Origin: Streptomyces pseudovenezuelae | GTDB lineage: Bacteria; Actinomycetota; Actinomycetes; Streptomycetales; Streptomycetaceae | Reading direction: 5' to 3' | DNA length: 64,000 nt | NCBI RefSeq assembly: GCF_001513955.1 | Contig: NZ_KQ948152.1 | Location: 248,001-312,000 of the forward strand | Shown here: positions 35,364 to 43,955 of the stretch, piece by piece | Position numbering within the stretch: the stretch's first letter is position 1 | How the letters are laid out: each line of letters begins with the position of its first letter | The notes under the pieces: generated by a model | The model's input: the letters and a program-made list of their open reading frames with translations, nothing else | Told to the model about the DNA's origin: nothing | The model's database searches: none | Program-made: the position numbers and the translations under genes

Positions 35364-36626
35364 ATGGGACGTCTGTCGCGCCGGGCCTTCGCGCTGGCCG
35401 CGCTGTCCACCCTGACGACGGCCTCGGGAGCGGCCGCCGCGCCGGGCCGTCCGAGGAAGCGGGCGGCCGGCGAGATGCGGGGCGTGTGGCTGGCCACCGT
35501 GTCCAACCGGGACTGGCCGTCGAAGCCGGGGCTGACCGCCGCACAGCAGCGCACGGAACTGATCGCCCACCTCGACCGGGCGGTGGCGGACCGTCTGAAC
35601 GCGGTGATGTTCCAGGTACGGCCCACCGCCGACGCCCTGTGGCCCTCGCCCTACGAGCCCTGGTCGCAGTACCTCACCGGGACCCAGGGCAGGAACCCGG
35701 GCTGGGACCCGCTCGGCACCGCCGTCGCCGAGGCGCACCGGCGGGGCCTGCAGCTGCACGCCTGGTTCAACCCGTACCGGGTCGCCAACCACACGGACCC
35801 GACGAAGCTGGTCGCCTCCCACCCCGCGCGCAGGCACCCGGACTGGGTGGTGCCGTACGGCGGGAAGCTCTACTACAACCCCGGACTGCCCGAGGTCCGC
35901 GCCTTCGTCCAGGACGCGATCCTCGACGCGGTGCGCAAGTACCCGGTGGACGCGGTCCACTTCGACGACTACTTCTACCCGTACCCGGTGGCCGGCCAGA
36001 CCTTCGACGACGACGCGGCCTACGACGCGTACGGCGGCGACTTCTCCAACCGGGCCGACTGGCGGCGGCACAACATCGACAAGCTGGTCCTGGAGACCGC
36101 GGCCCGCGTCAAGCGCGTCCGGCCCACCGCACAGTTCGGCATCAGCCCCTTCGGGGTGTGGCGCAACGCGGCCACCGACCCGCTCGGCTCGGACACGCGC
36201 GCGGGTGTGCAGTCGTACGACGACACCTTCGCGGACACCCGCAAGTGGGTGCGCGAGGGCTGGATCGACTACCTCGTGCCGCAGCTCTACTGGAACATCG
36301 GCTTCGCCGCCGCCGACTACGCCGAACTCGTGCCCTGGTGGGCACGACAGGCACGCGGGAGCAAAACCAGGCTGTACCTCGGCGAGGCGCTCTACAAGGC
36401 GGGGGACCCCGCGCAGCCCGCGGCCTGGCAGGACCCCGCGGAGCTGTCCCGGCATCTCACGCTCGCGCACGCCCACGCACAGGTGCGCGGGCATGTGTTC
36501 TTCGCCGCGAAGGAAGTCGCCGCCGACCGCATCGGGGCGATGGCGCGGGTGGTCGCCGACCACTACCGGGAGCCGGCGGCACCCCCGCGCCGCATCACCG
36601 GCCCAGCTGCTGGAACCGGTGCCTGA
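35364..36626 (+). CDS. Tat-exported glycoside hydrolase family 10-like protein (GHL10/DUF187)
   Basis: 420 residues. The N-terminus RLSRRAFALAALSTLTTASG is a twin-arginine signal (SRRAF) ending near AAAAPG. The body matches the glycosyl-hydrolase-like 10 family: MRGVWLATVSNRDWPS, AVMFQVRPTADALWPS, GLQLHAWFNPYRVA, VDAVHFDDYFYPYP and YLVPQLYWNIGF. These TIM-barrel proteins act on the envelope or polysaccharide; the exact substrate is unknown. The ATG at 35364 follows GGGGGAG. The 3' end overlaps the DUF1918 gene by 32 bp. Confidence 0.88.
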   Translation: MGRLSRRAFALAALSTLTTASGAAAAPGRPRKRAAGEMRGVWLATVSNRDWPSKPGLTAAQQRTELIAHLDRAVADRLNAVMFQVRPTADALWPSPYEPWSQYLTGTQGRNPGWDPLGTAVAEAHRRGLQLHAWFNPYRVANHTDPTKLVASHPARRHPDWVVPYGGKLYYNPGLPEVRAFVQDAILDAVRKYPVDAVHFDDYFYPYPVAGQTFDDDAAYDAYGGDFSNRADWRRHNIDKLVLETAARVKRVRPTAQFGISPFGVWRNAATDPLGSDTRAGVQSYDDTFADTRKWVREGWIDYLVPQLYWNIGFAAADYAELVPWWARQARGSKTRLYLGEALYKAGDPAQPAAWQDPAELSRHLTLAHAHAQVRGHVFFAAKEVAADRIGAMARVVADHYREPAAPPRRITGPAAGTGA

Positions 36627-36795
36627 TCTCGGTGTCGGGGCCGGGTGAGCACACGCCCTCGTGCCCGTCCTCGAAGCGGACGCGGTACGGGGGGTTGCCC
36701 TCCTGACCCATCACTTCGACGATCTCGCCGACCTTGTCCTGCTGTCCGACCACCCTGCCGTGCTGGACAAGCTGGTCGCCCACGGTTGCACGCAT
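36595..36795 (-). CDS. DUF1918 domain protein
   Basis: 66 residues. MRATVGDQLVQHGRVVGQQDKVGEIVEVMGQEGNPPYRVRFEDGHEGVCSPGPD is the DUF1918 SH3-like fold, a small cytoplasmic domain common in actinobacteria with unknown function. I start at ATG 36795, where the domain begins, rather than 36816. The stop lies inside the 3' end of the convergent GH10-like gene. Confidence 0.85.
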   Translation of the reverse strand: MRATVGDQLVQHGRVVGQQDKVGEIVEVMGQEGNPPYRVRFEDGHEGVCSPGPDTEIRHRFQQLGR

Positions 36796-36889
36796 CGTCT
36801 GGGGCCTCCTCACCACATGCGGGAGCAGCGGTCCGTGGCCCCGATTTTACGGCGCGGGGGCTGGGTTGCGACCGGCGCGTGCACGCCTC

Positions 36890-37801
36890 TCAGCCCCGCG
36901 CCCGCTGGGTGACCGCGATGCACACCAGCACCGCCGCGGCCGTCAGCGGGGCGGCCACCGTCAGGTGCTCGCCGAGCAGCAGCACCGACCACACCAGTGT
37001 GAGCAGGGGCTGGGCCAACTGCAACTGGCTGGCCTTGGGGATCCCGATCGCCGCCATGCCCCGGTACCAGACGACCAGGCCGACGAACTGCGAACCCGCC
37101 GCCACCCACAGCAGCCCGGCGACGCTGTGCGCGGTCAGGTGCACGGGCTCGTACGACAGCGCGAGCACCGCCGCCGGCACACCGAACGGCAGGCACAGCA
37201 CCAGCGCCCAGGCGATGACCTGCCAGCCGGGCATCACCCCGGCCAGCCGGCCGCCCTCGGTGTAGCCGGCCGCGCACACCAGCAGCGCGGCGAACAGATA
37301 CAGGTCGGCGGCGGTCAGGGCGCCGCCGCTCTGCTGCACGGTGAAGGCGACCACCGCGGCGGCCCCCGCGAGCGCCGCCGTCCAGAAGGTGCGCGAGGGG
37401 CGGGTGCCCATGCGCAGGGCGGAGAGCAGCGCGGTCGTCAGGGGGAGCAGACCCACCACGACGGCGGCGTGCGCGGTGGTCGACGTCCGGAGGGCCAGCG
37501 TGGTCAGCAGCGGGAACCCGACGACAACCCCGGCGGCGACGACCGCGAGCCCGGGCCAGTGGGGGCGGCTCGGCAGTGGCACTCGCAGCGCCAGCAGACA
37601 GCCGCCCGCGACGAGTGCCGCGAGGACGCTGCGCACGGCGACGAGGGACCAGGGCCCGAAGCCCTCAAGACCCCACGCCGTGGCGGGGAAGGTGAGGGAG
37701 AACGCGGCGACCCCGAGGGCGGCCTGGACGGTCCCGAAGGTCTTCGCCGGAGCGGGAACCGCTATCCGGGTCGGTGCGGTAGCGCTACTCTCTACTCTCA
37801 T
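36890..37801 (-). CDS. EamA/DMT-family transporter
   Basis: 303 residues with ten predicted helices in two EamA repeats (about 25-150 and 165-295). Examples are GFGPWSLVAVRSVLAALVAGG and PKASQLQLAQPLLTLVWSVLLLGE, the latter containing the conserved late-repeat motif. Such carriers usually export amino acids or metabolites. Its ATG shares two bases with the ATG of the divergent MocR gene, so at least one of the two messages is likely leaderless or starts further in. Confidence 0.88.
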   Translation of the reverse strand: MRVESSATAPTRIAVPAPAKTFGTVQAALGVAAFSLTFPATAWGLEGFGPWSLVAVRSVLAALVAGGCLLALRVPLPSRPHWPGLAVVAAGVVVGFPLLTTLALRTSTTAHAAVVVGLLPLTTALLSALRMGTRPSRTFWTAALAGAAAVVAFTVQQSGGALTAADLYLFAALLVCAAGYTEGGRLAGVMPGWQVIAWALVLCLPFGVPAAVLALSYEPVHLTAHSVAGLLWVAAGSQFVGLVVWYRGMAAIGIPKASQLQLAQPLLTLVWSVLLLGEHLTVAAPLTAAAVLVCIAVTQRARG

Positions 37802-37813
37802 GCAAGAGCGTAG
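37792..37813. promoter_or_regulatory. Imperfect inverted repeat covering both divergent start codons
   Basis: CTACTCTC (37792-37799) and GAGCGTAG (37806-37813) form an inverted repeat with one mismatch centred on the overlapping CATG of the EamA and MocR genes. GTAGCGCTAC lies just upstream (37780-37789). Both are candidate MocR sites. Confidence 0.45.
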
Positions 37814-39233
37814 CAGTGTCCATGAACTGGCGGAACGGCTCCGAACCGAGCTCGACCGCTACTCTCCAGGTGAAAAGCTCCCGTCGAGCCGGGCCCTCGT
37901 CGACCGGTTCCGGGTCAGCCCGGTGACCGTCTCCCGCGCCCTCGCCCAGCTCGCCGCCGAGGGACTTGTGGTCACCCGGCCCGGCGCCGGTGCCTTCCGC
38001 GCCCGGCCGCGCACCGCCGCCACCGCGACCGGGGACACCTCCTGGCAGGAGGTCGCGCTGAGCGCGGACGGCGCCGCCGACCTGGTACCGCGCTCGGTCG
38101 ACGCGTCCGGCGTCCTGGTCTCGCTGGCCGCCCCGCCCCCCGGGGTGATCGAGTTCAACGGCGGCTATCTGCACCCCTCCCTCCAGCCCGAGCGGGCGAT
38201 GTCCGCCGCCCTGGCCCGCGCGGGCCGCCGCCCCGGAGCCTGGGGGCGGCCGCCGACGGAGGGGCTGCCGGAACTGCGCGAGTGGTTCGCGCGGAACATC
38301 GGCGGCGCGGTCACGGCCGCCGAGGTCCTGATCACCGCGGGCGGCCAGTCGGCGCTCACCACGGCACTGCGCGCCCTGGCCCCGCCCGGAGCGCCGGTCC
38401 TCGTCGAGTCGCCCACCTACCCGGGCATGCTGGCGATCGCGCGCTCCGCGGGTCTGCGCCCGGTCCCGGTCCCGGTGGACCCCGACGGGGTCAGACCCGC
38501 CCTGCTCGCCGACGCCTTCCGGGCGACCGGCGCCCGGGTGTTCGTCTGCCAGCCGCTCTTCCAGAACCCGACCGGCGCGGTGCTGGCCCCGGAGCGCCGG
38601 GGCGAGGTGCTGCGGATCGCCCGCGAGGCCGGTGCCTTCGTCGTCGAGGACGACTTCGTACGACGGCTCGTGCACGAGGACGCCGGCCCGCTGCCGCGCC
38701 CGCTGGCCGCCGACGACCCCAACGGAGTCGTCGTCCATGTGAGCTCGCTGACCAAGGCGACCTCGCCGAGCTTCCGGGTGAGCGCGCTCGCCGCGCGCGG
38801 CCCGGTGCTGGAGCGTCTGCGCGCGATCCAGATCGTCGACACCTTCTTCGTGCCCCGCCCGCTCCAGGAGGCGGCCCTGGAACTCGTCGGCTCCCCGGCC
38901 TGGCCCCGCCATCTGCGGTCGATCTCCGCGGAGTTGAAGGCCCGCCGCGACGCGATGACCACCGCCCTGCGCCTGGGCCTGCCCGACCTGGCCCTCCCGC
39001 ACATCCCCTCGGGCGGCTACCACCTCTGGCTGCGCCTTCCCGACGGCACCGCCGAGACCGCCCTGACGTCGGCGGCCCTCCGCGCGGGTGTCGCGATCAC
39101 CCCCGGCCGCCCCTACTTCAGCGCCGAACCCCCGGCCGGACACCTGCGGTTGAGCTTCGCGGCGGTGGCGGGTCCGCAGGAGATCCAGGAAGGCGTACGA
39201 CGACTTCGTACGGCCCGCGAGGAGGTGGCCTAG
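37800..39233 (+). CDS. MocR/PdxR-type regulator (GntR HTH fused to aminotransferase)
   Basis: 477 residues. The winged HTH is at about 7-70 (VHELAERLRTELDRYSPGEKLPSSRALVDRFRVSPVTVSRALAQL). The rest is a fold-type I aminotransferase domain, with ITAGGQSALTTALRAL, FQNPTGAVLAPERR and the PLP Lys in SSLTKATSPSFRVSAL. These regulators sense PLP or an amino-compound external aldimine. Divergent from the EamA transporter with overlapping start codons, which makes the transporter its obvious target. The HTH begins six residues after the ATG, so the start is well supported. Confidence 0.92.
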   Translation: MQERSSVHELAERLRTELDRYSPGEKLPSSRALVDRFRVSPVTVSRALAQLAAEGLVVTRPGAGAFRARPRTAATATGDTSWQEVALSADGAADLVPRSVDASGVLVSLAAPPPGVIEFNGGYLHPSLQPERAMSAALARAGRRPGAWGRPPTEGLPELREWFARNIGGAVTAAEVLITAGGQSALTTALRALAPPGAPVLVESPTYPGMLAIARSAGLRPVPVPVDPDGVRPALLADAFRATGARVFVCQPLFQNPTGAVLAPERRGEVLRIAREAGAFVVEDDFVRRLVHEDAGPLPRPLAADDPNGVVVHVSSLTKATSPSFRVSALAARGPVLERLRAIQIVDTFFVPRPLQEAALELVGSPAWPRHLRSISAELKARRDAMTTALRLGLPDLALPHIPSGGYHLWLRLPDGTAETALTSAALRAGVAITPGRPYFSAEPPAGHLRLSFAAVAGPQEIQEGVRRLRTAREEVA

Positions 39234-39729
39234 TCGCGCGGCACCGCGAACAGCTCCGGCGTCACGCGTATGCCGGTCAGGCGGTGGGCGAGAGCGAAGG
39301 AGGCGCCGGTCAGGGACGCGTAGTAGTCGTCGTGGCCGCCGTCCTCGTCGCGCTCGGTCAGGTCGAGCCCCGACTCCCGCATCTCGGCGAGGAGTTCGTC
39401 GGGACGGCTCGCGTAGCGTTCGTCGGCGAAGAGCGGCTGGAAGCCCAGACGCAGATCGCCGTCCTCGTACCAGCGGAAGCCGTCCACCGCGTTGACGTCG
39501 AGGAAGTGCGAGACCACCCTCCGGCCGTGTGACAGCGGACGCATGAGCGCGTCGGTGACGCCGAGATACCCGTTGAACTCGACCATGAGCGCCCAGCCAC
39601 GGGCGCGGCCCCGACGAACCGGCCGAGGCCGGACGCCTCGGCCGACGGCCCCGACAGCGCGTCCACGCCGACGATCCGGCGCCGTCCCTCGGCTCCCAGC
39701 GCCCGGAGCAGCTGCATCGCACCCGCCAC
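39230..39729 (-). pseudogene. DUF6461-like gene broken by a frameshift
   Basis: Two frames together resemble one DUF6461 protein. The upstream part reads MAGAMQLLRALGAEG ... VGVDALSGPSAEASGLGRFVGAAPV. The downstream part, one frame over, reads GWALMVEFNGYLGVTDALMRPL ... HRLTGIRVTPELFAVPRD. The join is near 39596-39604, where one missing base would give AAPVGWALMVEF in a single frame. The downstream frame alone stays open to 39817, but that extension is arginine-rich and not family-like. Either a decayed gene or a sequence error. An internal ATG (GWALMVEF) could still give a protein of about 117 aa. Confidence 0.6.
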
Positions 39730-39806
39730 CGAGAACGCCGTCCGCTTGGGGAAAGCGGGCCGAAAACCGTTCGACGCCGGCCACCGTGACCTGCGAATCT
39801 CCCGGC

Positions 39807-40247
39807 ATGACCGACATCCCGCCGCTCGCCGAGGGCTACGAGCTCTCCACCGACCCCGACCGCCTCGACGCCGCCCGGGTGCACCACTGGCTGTCGACCG
39901 ACGCGTACTGGGCGATCGGGCGGACGCGGGAGAAGCAGGACCGGGCGATCGCCGGGTCGCTCAACTTCGGGGTGTACGTGGTGGAATCGGGGGATCAGGT
40001 AGCTTATGCCCGGGTGATCACCGACCTGGCCACCTTCGCCTGGCTCTGCGACGTGTACGTGGACCGGTCGGTTCGGGGCGAGGGGGTCGGCACGGCGCTG
40101 GTCGGCGCCGTGCGCGAGCATCTGCGGCCCTACGGCCTCAGGCGCGTTCTGCTCGCCACCCACGACGCCCACGAGGTCTACGGGAGACTCGGGTTCGCGC
40201 CGCTGGCGGAACCGGATCACTGGATGGCGCTCGTCTTCGGGCAGTGA
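39807..40247 (+). CDS. GNAT-family N-acetyltransferase
   Basis: 146 residues. The acetyl-CoA-binding segment is LCDVYVDRSVRGEGVGTALVGAVREHL (motif A: RGEGVGTAL), and the C-terminus is VYGRLGFAPLAEPDHWMALVF. The substrate-binding half (HHWLSTDAYWAIGRTREKQDRAI) matches a subgroup common in bacteria with unknown acceptor. The ATG at 39807 comes right after the decayed DUF6461 region. Confidence 0.88.
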   Translation: MTDIPPLAEGYELSTDPDRLDAARVHHWLSTDAYWAIGRTREKQDRAIAGSLNFGVYVVESGDQVAYARVITDLATFAWLCDVYVDRSVRGEGVGTALVGAVREHLRPYGLRRVLLATHDAHEVYGRLGFAPLAEPDHWMALVFGQ

Positions 40248-40320
40248 GCCCCGGGGCACCCTCGGTAACTCCCCGGTAACACCTCTTGACCTGCGCACTT
40301 TCGCGGCTCACGATCGCCGC

Positions 40321-40914
40321 ATGCAACTCCGGGTCACGTTCGTCGCCGCCGCGCGCAGTTCCTCACTGCTCGCCGAGCGGTTCGAGGACGACCGCCCGCT
40401 CGACCAGGCCGGATGGGACCAGGTGCTGGGCGTGGCGCACGAGCTGCTGCCGCTCGCGGCGGCCGAACTGCGGTACTGCTCGCCCACGCCCCGCAGTCGC
40501 GCCACCGGGGACGCCCTCGGGTACTCCCCGCTGGTCCAACTCGGTCTGCGCGACTGTGACATGGGGCGTTGGCGCGGGCTGACCCTCGGTGAGGCGATGG
40601 CCCGCGAGCCGGAGGCCGTGGATGCCTGGCTCGCCGACCCGCGCGCGACCCCGCACGGCGGCGAGTCGCTGCTGACCTTCGTCACCCGGGTCGGGGAGTG
40701 GCTCGACACCCGGCCCCTGGAGGACGGCGGCCGTATCGTCGCCGTCGCGGAGCCCGCCGTGGTCCGGGCCGCCCTGGTGTACGCCCTGAAGGCGCCGCCG
40801 TCGACCTACTGGAACATCGACGTACGCCCCCTGTCCGCCATCACGGTGACCGGGCGGGCCGGCCGCTGGAATTTGCGGTTCGAAGAGGCGCGGGCTCAGC
40901 CGACGCGCGCGTAG
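40321..40914 (+). CDS. Histidine phosphatase-fold protein lacking the catalytic RHG
   Basis: 197 residues that follow the phosphoglycerate mutase-like fold (LRYCSPTPRSRATGDALG, LRDCDMGRWRGLTLGEAM, TPHGGESLLTFVTRVGEWLD). The N-terminal phospho-acceptor motif RHG is replaced by VAAARSS, and the second active-site SHG is replaced by AEPAVVR. Both catalytic His are therefore missing. It is probably a pseudoenzyme with a binding or regulatory role. The 3' end overlaps the DUF6314 gene by 19 bp. Confidence 0.75.
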   Translation: MQLRVTFVAAARSSSLLAERFEDDRPLDQAGWDQVLGVAHELLPLAAAELRYCSPTPRSRATGDALGYSPLVQLGLRDCDMGRWRGLTLGEAMAREPEAVDAWLADPRATPHGGESLLTFVTRVGEWLDTRPLEDGGRIVAVAEPAVVRAALVYALKAPPSTYWNIDVRPLSAITVTGRAGRWNLRFEEARAQPTRA

Positions 40915-41339
40915 TCGGTCGTCAGGACCAGGTCCTTCGCCGGGCCGCCCACCCGCCACACCGTGCGCCAGTGGTCCGTGTCCAGGACGGTGAACTCGCC
41001 CCGGTAGAGGTCCGCCGCGCAGGGGTGGTCGGCGACATGGTGGCCGGATGTCAGGTCGAGGTCGTGGAAGGGGCGCCCGTCGGAGAAGCGGACGTCCGCC
41101 GTGCCCGGCGTCCCGCCCGGCAGGAAACGGAGGGTCCGTTCCGCTGGGCGCGGGACTCCCCGCCAGACGAAGACACCCGACTCCGCGGACAGCAGTCCGC
41201 CGCCCTCCAGTCGGCCGAAAACGGTCGTACCGGAGAACCGCCCCTCGTCCCCGCTCGCCAGATCCCGCACGGTCCGCTCGGTCCGCCAGCTCCCGGACAG
41301 ATACCTCAGCGCATCCGTCACTGGCCAGAAGCCGCCCAT
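40896..41339 (-). CDS. DUF6314 family protein
   Basis: 147 residues. VTDALRYLSGSWRTERTVRDLASGDEGRFSGTTVFGRL, HDLDLTSGHHVADHPCAADLYRGEF and VWRVGGPAKDLVLTTDY match DUF6314, a small beta-rich, lipocalin-like family of unknown function. The ATG at 41339 follows AAGGAG by 6 nt. Divergent from the arabinofuranosidase gene. Confidence 0.78.
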   Translation of the reverse strand: MGGFWPVTDALRYLSGSWRTERTVRDLASGDEGRFSGTTVFGRLEGGGLLSAESGVFVWRGVPRPAERTLRFLPGGTPGTADVRFSDGRPFHDLDLTSGHHVADHPCAADLYRGEFTVLDTDHWRTVWRVGGPAKDLVLTTDYARVG

Positions 41340-41358
41340 CCGGCTCTCCTTCCGACAC

Positions 41359-41445
41359 TTTCGAAACCCGCGCGACCCGTTGACGCTCCGGATCACCCTC
41401 CCTATCTTGCCGTTCGAAGTGCTGATCATCGTTTGGTATTTCGAA
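41359..41445 (+). promoter_or_regulatory. Arabinofuranosidase promoter with three TTCGAA operator-like sites
   Basis: TTGACG (41380-41385) and TATCTT (41403-41408) are spaced by 17 bp, a good HrdB-type promoter pointing at the GH51 gene. TTCGAA palindromes flank it: TTTCGAAA at 41359-41366, TTCGAA at 41413-41418 (over the predicted start of transcription) and TTCGAA at 41440-41445. This is the layout of a LacI/ROK-type sugar-repressed promoter. No repressor gene is adjacent. Confidence 0.65.
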
Positions 41446-41477
41446 CGTCACCTTCGACAGAGAGCCGCGGAGCATCC

Positions 41478-43955
41478 ATGTCACGCACCCGCTGGAGACT
41501 CGGTCTCGGCGCCACCGCCTTCCTGGTGGCCGCCGGTCTGGTCCCCGCCCCCGCCCATGCCGAGGACGTCACCGACTACGCGATCACCGTCGACCCGGCC
41601 GCCAAGGGCCCGAGGATCGACGACACGATGTACGGCGTCTTCTTCGAGGACATCAACCGGGCCGCGGACGGCGGTCTGTACGCCGAACTCGTGCAGAACC
41701 GGTCCTTCGAGTACTCCACCGCCGACAACTCCTCGTACACCCCCCTCACCTCGTGGACGGTCGACGGCACCGCCCAGGTCGTGAACGACGACGGGCGTCT
41801 TGCCGAGCGCAACCGCGCCTATCTCTCCCTGGCGGCCGGTTCGTCCGTCACGAACGCCGGCTACAACACCGGAATCCCTGTCGACGCGGGCAAGAAGTAC
41901 GACTTCTCGGTGTGGGCCCGGGCCGCGGCCGGCAGCACCCTGAGCGTGTCGCTCCAGGATGCCGACGGAACCCTGGCCACCGCCCGCGAGGTGGCCGTGA
42001 CGAAGAGCGGCTGGGCCCGGTACCAGGTCACCTTCACCGCCACCCGGACCAGCAGCGCCGGCCGCCTCACGGTGGCCTCCTCCGCCGCGGCCGCCCTCGA
42101 CATGGTGTCCCTCTTCCCGCGCGACACCTACCGCGGTGAACCCAACGGCCTGCGCAAGGACCTGGCCGAGAAGGTCGCCGCCCTGCACCCGGGGTTCGTG
42201 CGTTTCCCGGGCGGCTGCCTGGTCAACACGGGCTCGATGGACGACTACAGCGAGGCCTCCGGCTGGCAGCGCAAGCGGTCCTACCAGTGGAAGGACACCA
42301 TCGGCCCGGTCGAGCAGCGCGCGACGAACGCCAACTTCTGGGGCTACAACCAGAGTTACGGCCTCGGCTACTACGAGTACTTCCGCCTCTCCGAGGACAT
42401 CGGCGCCATGCCGCTGCCCGTGGTGCCCGCCCTGGTGACCGGCTGCGGCCAGAACAAGGCCGTCGTCGACGAGGCCCTGCTCAAGCGGCACATCCAGGAC
42501 ACCCTCGACCTCATCGAGTTCGCCAACGGCCCGGCGAGCTACACGTGGGGCAAGGTGCGGGCGAGGATGGGCCACCCCAAGCCCTTCCACCTCACCCACA
42601 TCGAGGTCGGCAACGAGGAGAACCTGCCGACCGAGTTCTTCGCCCGGTTCAAGCAGTTCCGCGCCGCCGTCCAGGCGAAGTACCCGGACATCCAGGTCAT
42701 CTCCAACTCCGGCCCCGACGACTCCGGTACGACCTTCGACACGGCCTGGCAGCTCAACAAGGACGCCAAGGTCGACATGGTCGACGAGCACTATTACAAC
42801 AGCCCGCAGTGGTTCCTCCAGAACAACGACCGCTACGACTCCTACGACAGGAACGGCCCGAAGGTCTTCCTCGGCGAGTACGCCTCCCAGGGCAACACCT
42901 TCAAGAACGGCCTCACCGAGGCGGCGTTCATGACCGGCCTGGAGCGCAACGCCGACGTCGTCAAACTCGCCTCCTACGCACCGCTGTTCGCCAACGATGA
43001 CTACGTCCAGTGGCGCCCGGACCTGATCTGGTTCAACAACCACGCGTCCTGGAACTCCGCCAACTACGAGGTCCAGAAGCTGTTCATGAACAACGTCGGC
43101 GACCGCGTGGTGCCCTCGACGGCCACCGGCACGCCCTCGCTGCTCGCCCCGATCACCGGCGCGGTGGGCCTCTCGACGTGGGCGACGACGGCGGCGTACG
43201 ACGACGTGAAGGTCACGGCTGCCGACGGCCGTGCGCTGCTCACCGACGACTTCTCCTCCGGCGCCTCGCAGTGGACCCACACCGGTGGCGGCAGCTGGAG
43301 CGTCCAGGACGGGCAGTACGTGCAGAGCGACGTGAACGCCGAGAACACCATGGTCTCGGCCGGTGACCCGTCCTGGCACGACTACGACCTGAAGGTGAAG
43401 GCCACCAAGAAGGCCGGCAAGGAGGGCTTCCTCGTCGCCTTCGGCGTCAAGGACACCGGGAACTACTACTGGTGGAACATCGGCGGCTGGAACAACACCC
43501 AGAGCGCCGTCGAACAGGCCGTGGACGGCGGCAAGTCGACGCTGATCTCCAAGGCGGGGTCGGTCGAGACCGGCCGGGCCTACGACATCGACGTCAAGGT
43601 GCGCGGCCGCCAGGTGACCCTCTACCTCGACGGGCAGGAGTGGGGCAGCTTCACCGACGACAAGCCCGCCGAGCCGTTCCGCCAGGTCGTCACCAGGGAC
43701 CTGAAGACCGGTGAGCTGATCGTCAAGGTCGTCAACGCCCAGGACTCGGCGGCCCGTACGGCCGTCGACCTGGGCGGCGCCAAGGTCGCGTCCAGGGCCC
43801 GGGTGACCACCCTGGCGGCCGCCCCGGACGCCGTGAACAGCGAGACCTCGACCGCGGTCGCCCCGGTGAGGTCCACCTTCGACGGGGTCGCCGGGAAGTT
43901 CTCGTACACCTTCCCGGCGAACTCGGTCACCTTCCTGAGGATCAGGCAGAGGTAG
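41478..43955 (+). CDS. Secreted GH51 alpha-L-arabinofuranosidase with carbohydrate-binding modules
   Basis: 825 residues. A Sec signal peptide covers about 1-29 (ending AHAED). The segment DDTMYGVFFEDINRAADGGLYAELVQNRSFE starts the GH51 fold, interrupted by a CBM4_9-type module (about 85-215). The catalytic core follows, with acid/base Glu380 (HIEVGNEEN) and nucleophile Glu467 (VFLGEYAS). A LamG/DUF1080-like beta-sandwich (about 585-710) precedes the C-terminal beta domain. It releases arabinose from arabinan or arabinoxylan outside the cell. The ATG at 41478 follows GCGGAGC. Expression is probably sugar-controlled through the TTCGAA sites upstream. Confidence 0.92.
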   Translation: MSRTRWRLGLGATAFLVAAGLVPAPAHAEDVTDYAITVDPAAKGPRIDDTMYGVFFEDINRAADGGLYAELVQNRSFEYSTADNSSYTPLTSWTVDGTAQVVNDDGRLAERNRAYLSLAAGSSVTNAGYNTGIPVDAGKKYDFSVWARAAAGSTLSVSLQDADGTLATAREVAVTKSGWARYQVTFTATRTSSAGRLTVASSAAAALDMVSLFPRDTYRGEPNGLRKDLAEKVAALHPGFVRFPGGCLVNTGSMDDYSEASGWQRKRSYQWKDTIGPVEQRATNANFWGYNQSYGLGYYEYFRLSEDIGAMPLPVVPALVTGCGQNKAVVDEALLKRHIQDTLDLIEFANGPASYTWGKVRARMGHPKPFHLTHIEVGNEENLPTEFFARFKQFRAAVQAKYPDIQVISNSGPDDSGTTFDTAWQLNKDAKVDMVDEHYYNSPQWFLQNNDRYDSYDRNGPKVFLGEYASQGNTFKNGLTEAAFMTGLERNADVVKLASYAPLFANDDYVQWRPDLIWFNNHASWNSANYEVQKLFMNNVGDRVVPSTATGTPSLLAPITGAVGLSTWATTAAYDDVKVTAADGRALLTDDFSSGASQWTHTGGGSWSVQDGQYVQSDVNAENTMVSAGDPSWHDYDLKVKATKKAGKEGFLVAFGVKDTGNYYWWNIGGWNNTQSAVEQAVDGGKSTLISKAGSVETGRAYDIDVKVRGRQVTLYLDGQEWGSFTDDKPAEPFRQVVTRDLKTGELIVKVVNAQDSAARTAVDLGGAKVASRARVTTLAAAPDAVNSETSTAVAPVRSTFDGVAGKFSYTFPANSVTFLRIRQR

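Noticed and set aside
39230..39817. Full 195-codon single-frame reading of the DUF6461 region
   Set aside because: The first 75 residues are Arg/Gly-rich and out of family, while the other frame carries family-like sequence up to the break, so a frameshift fits better.
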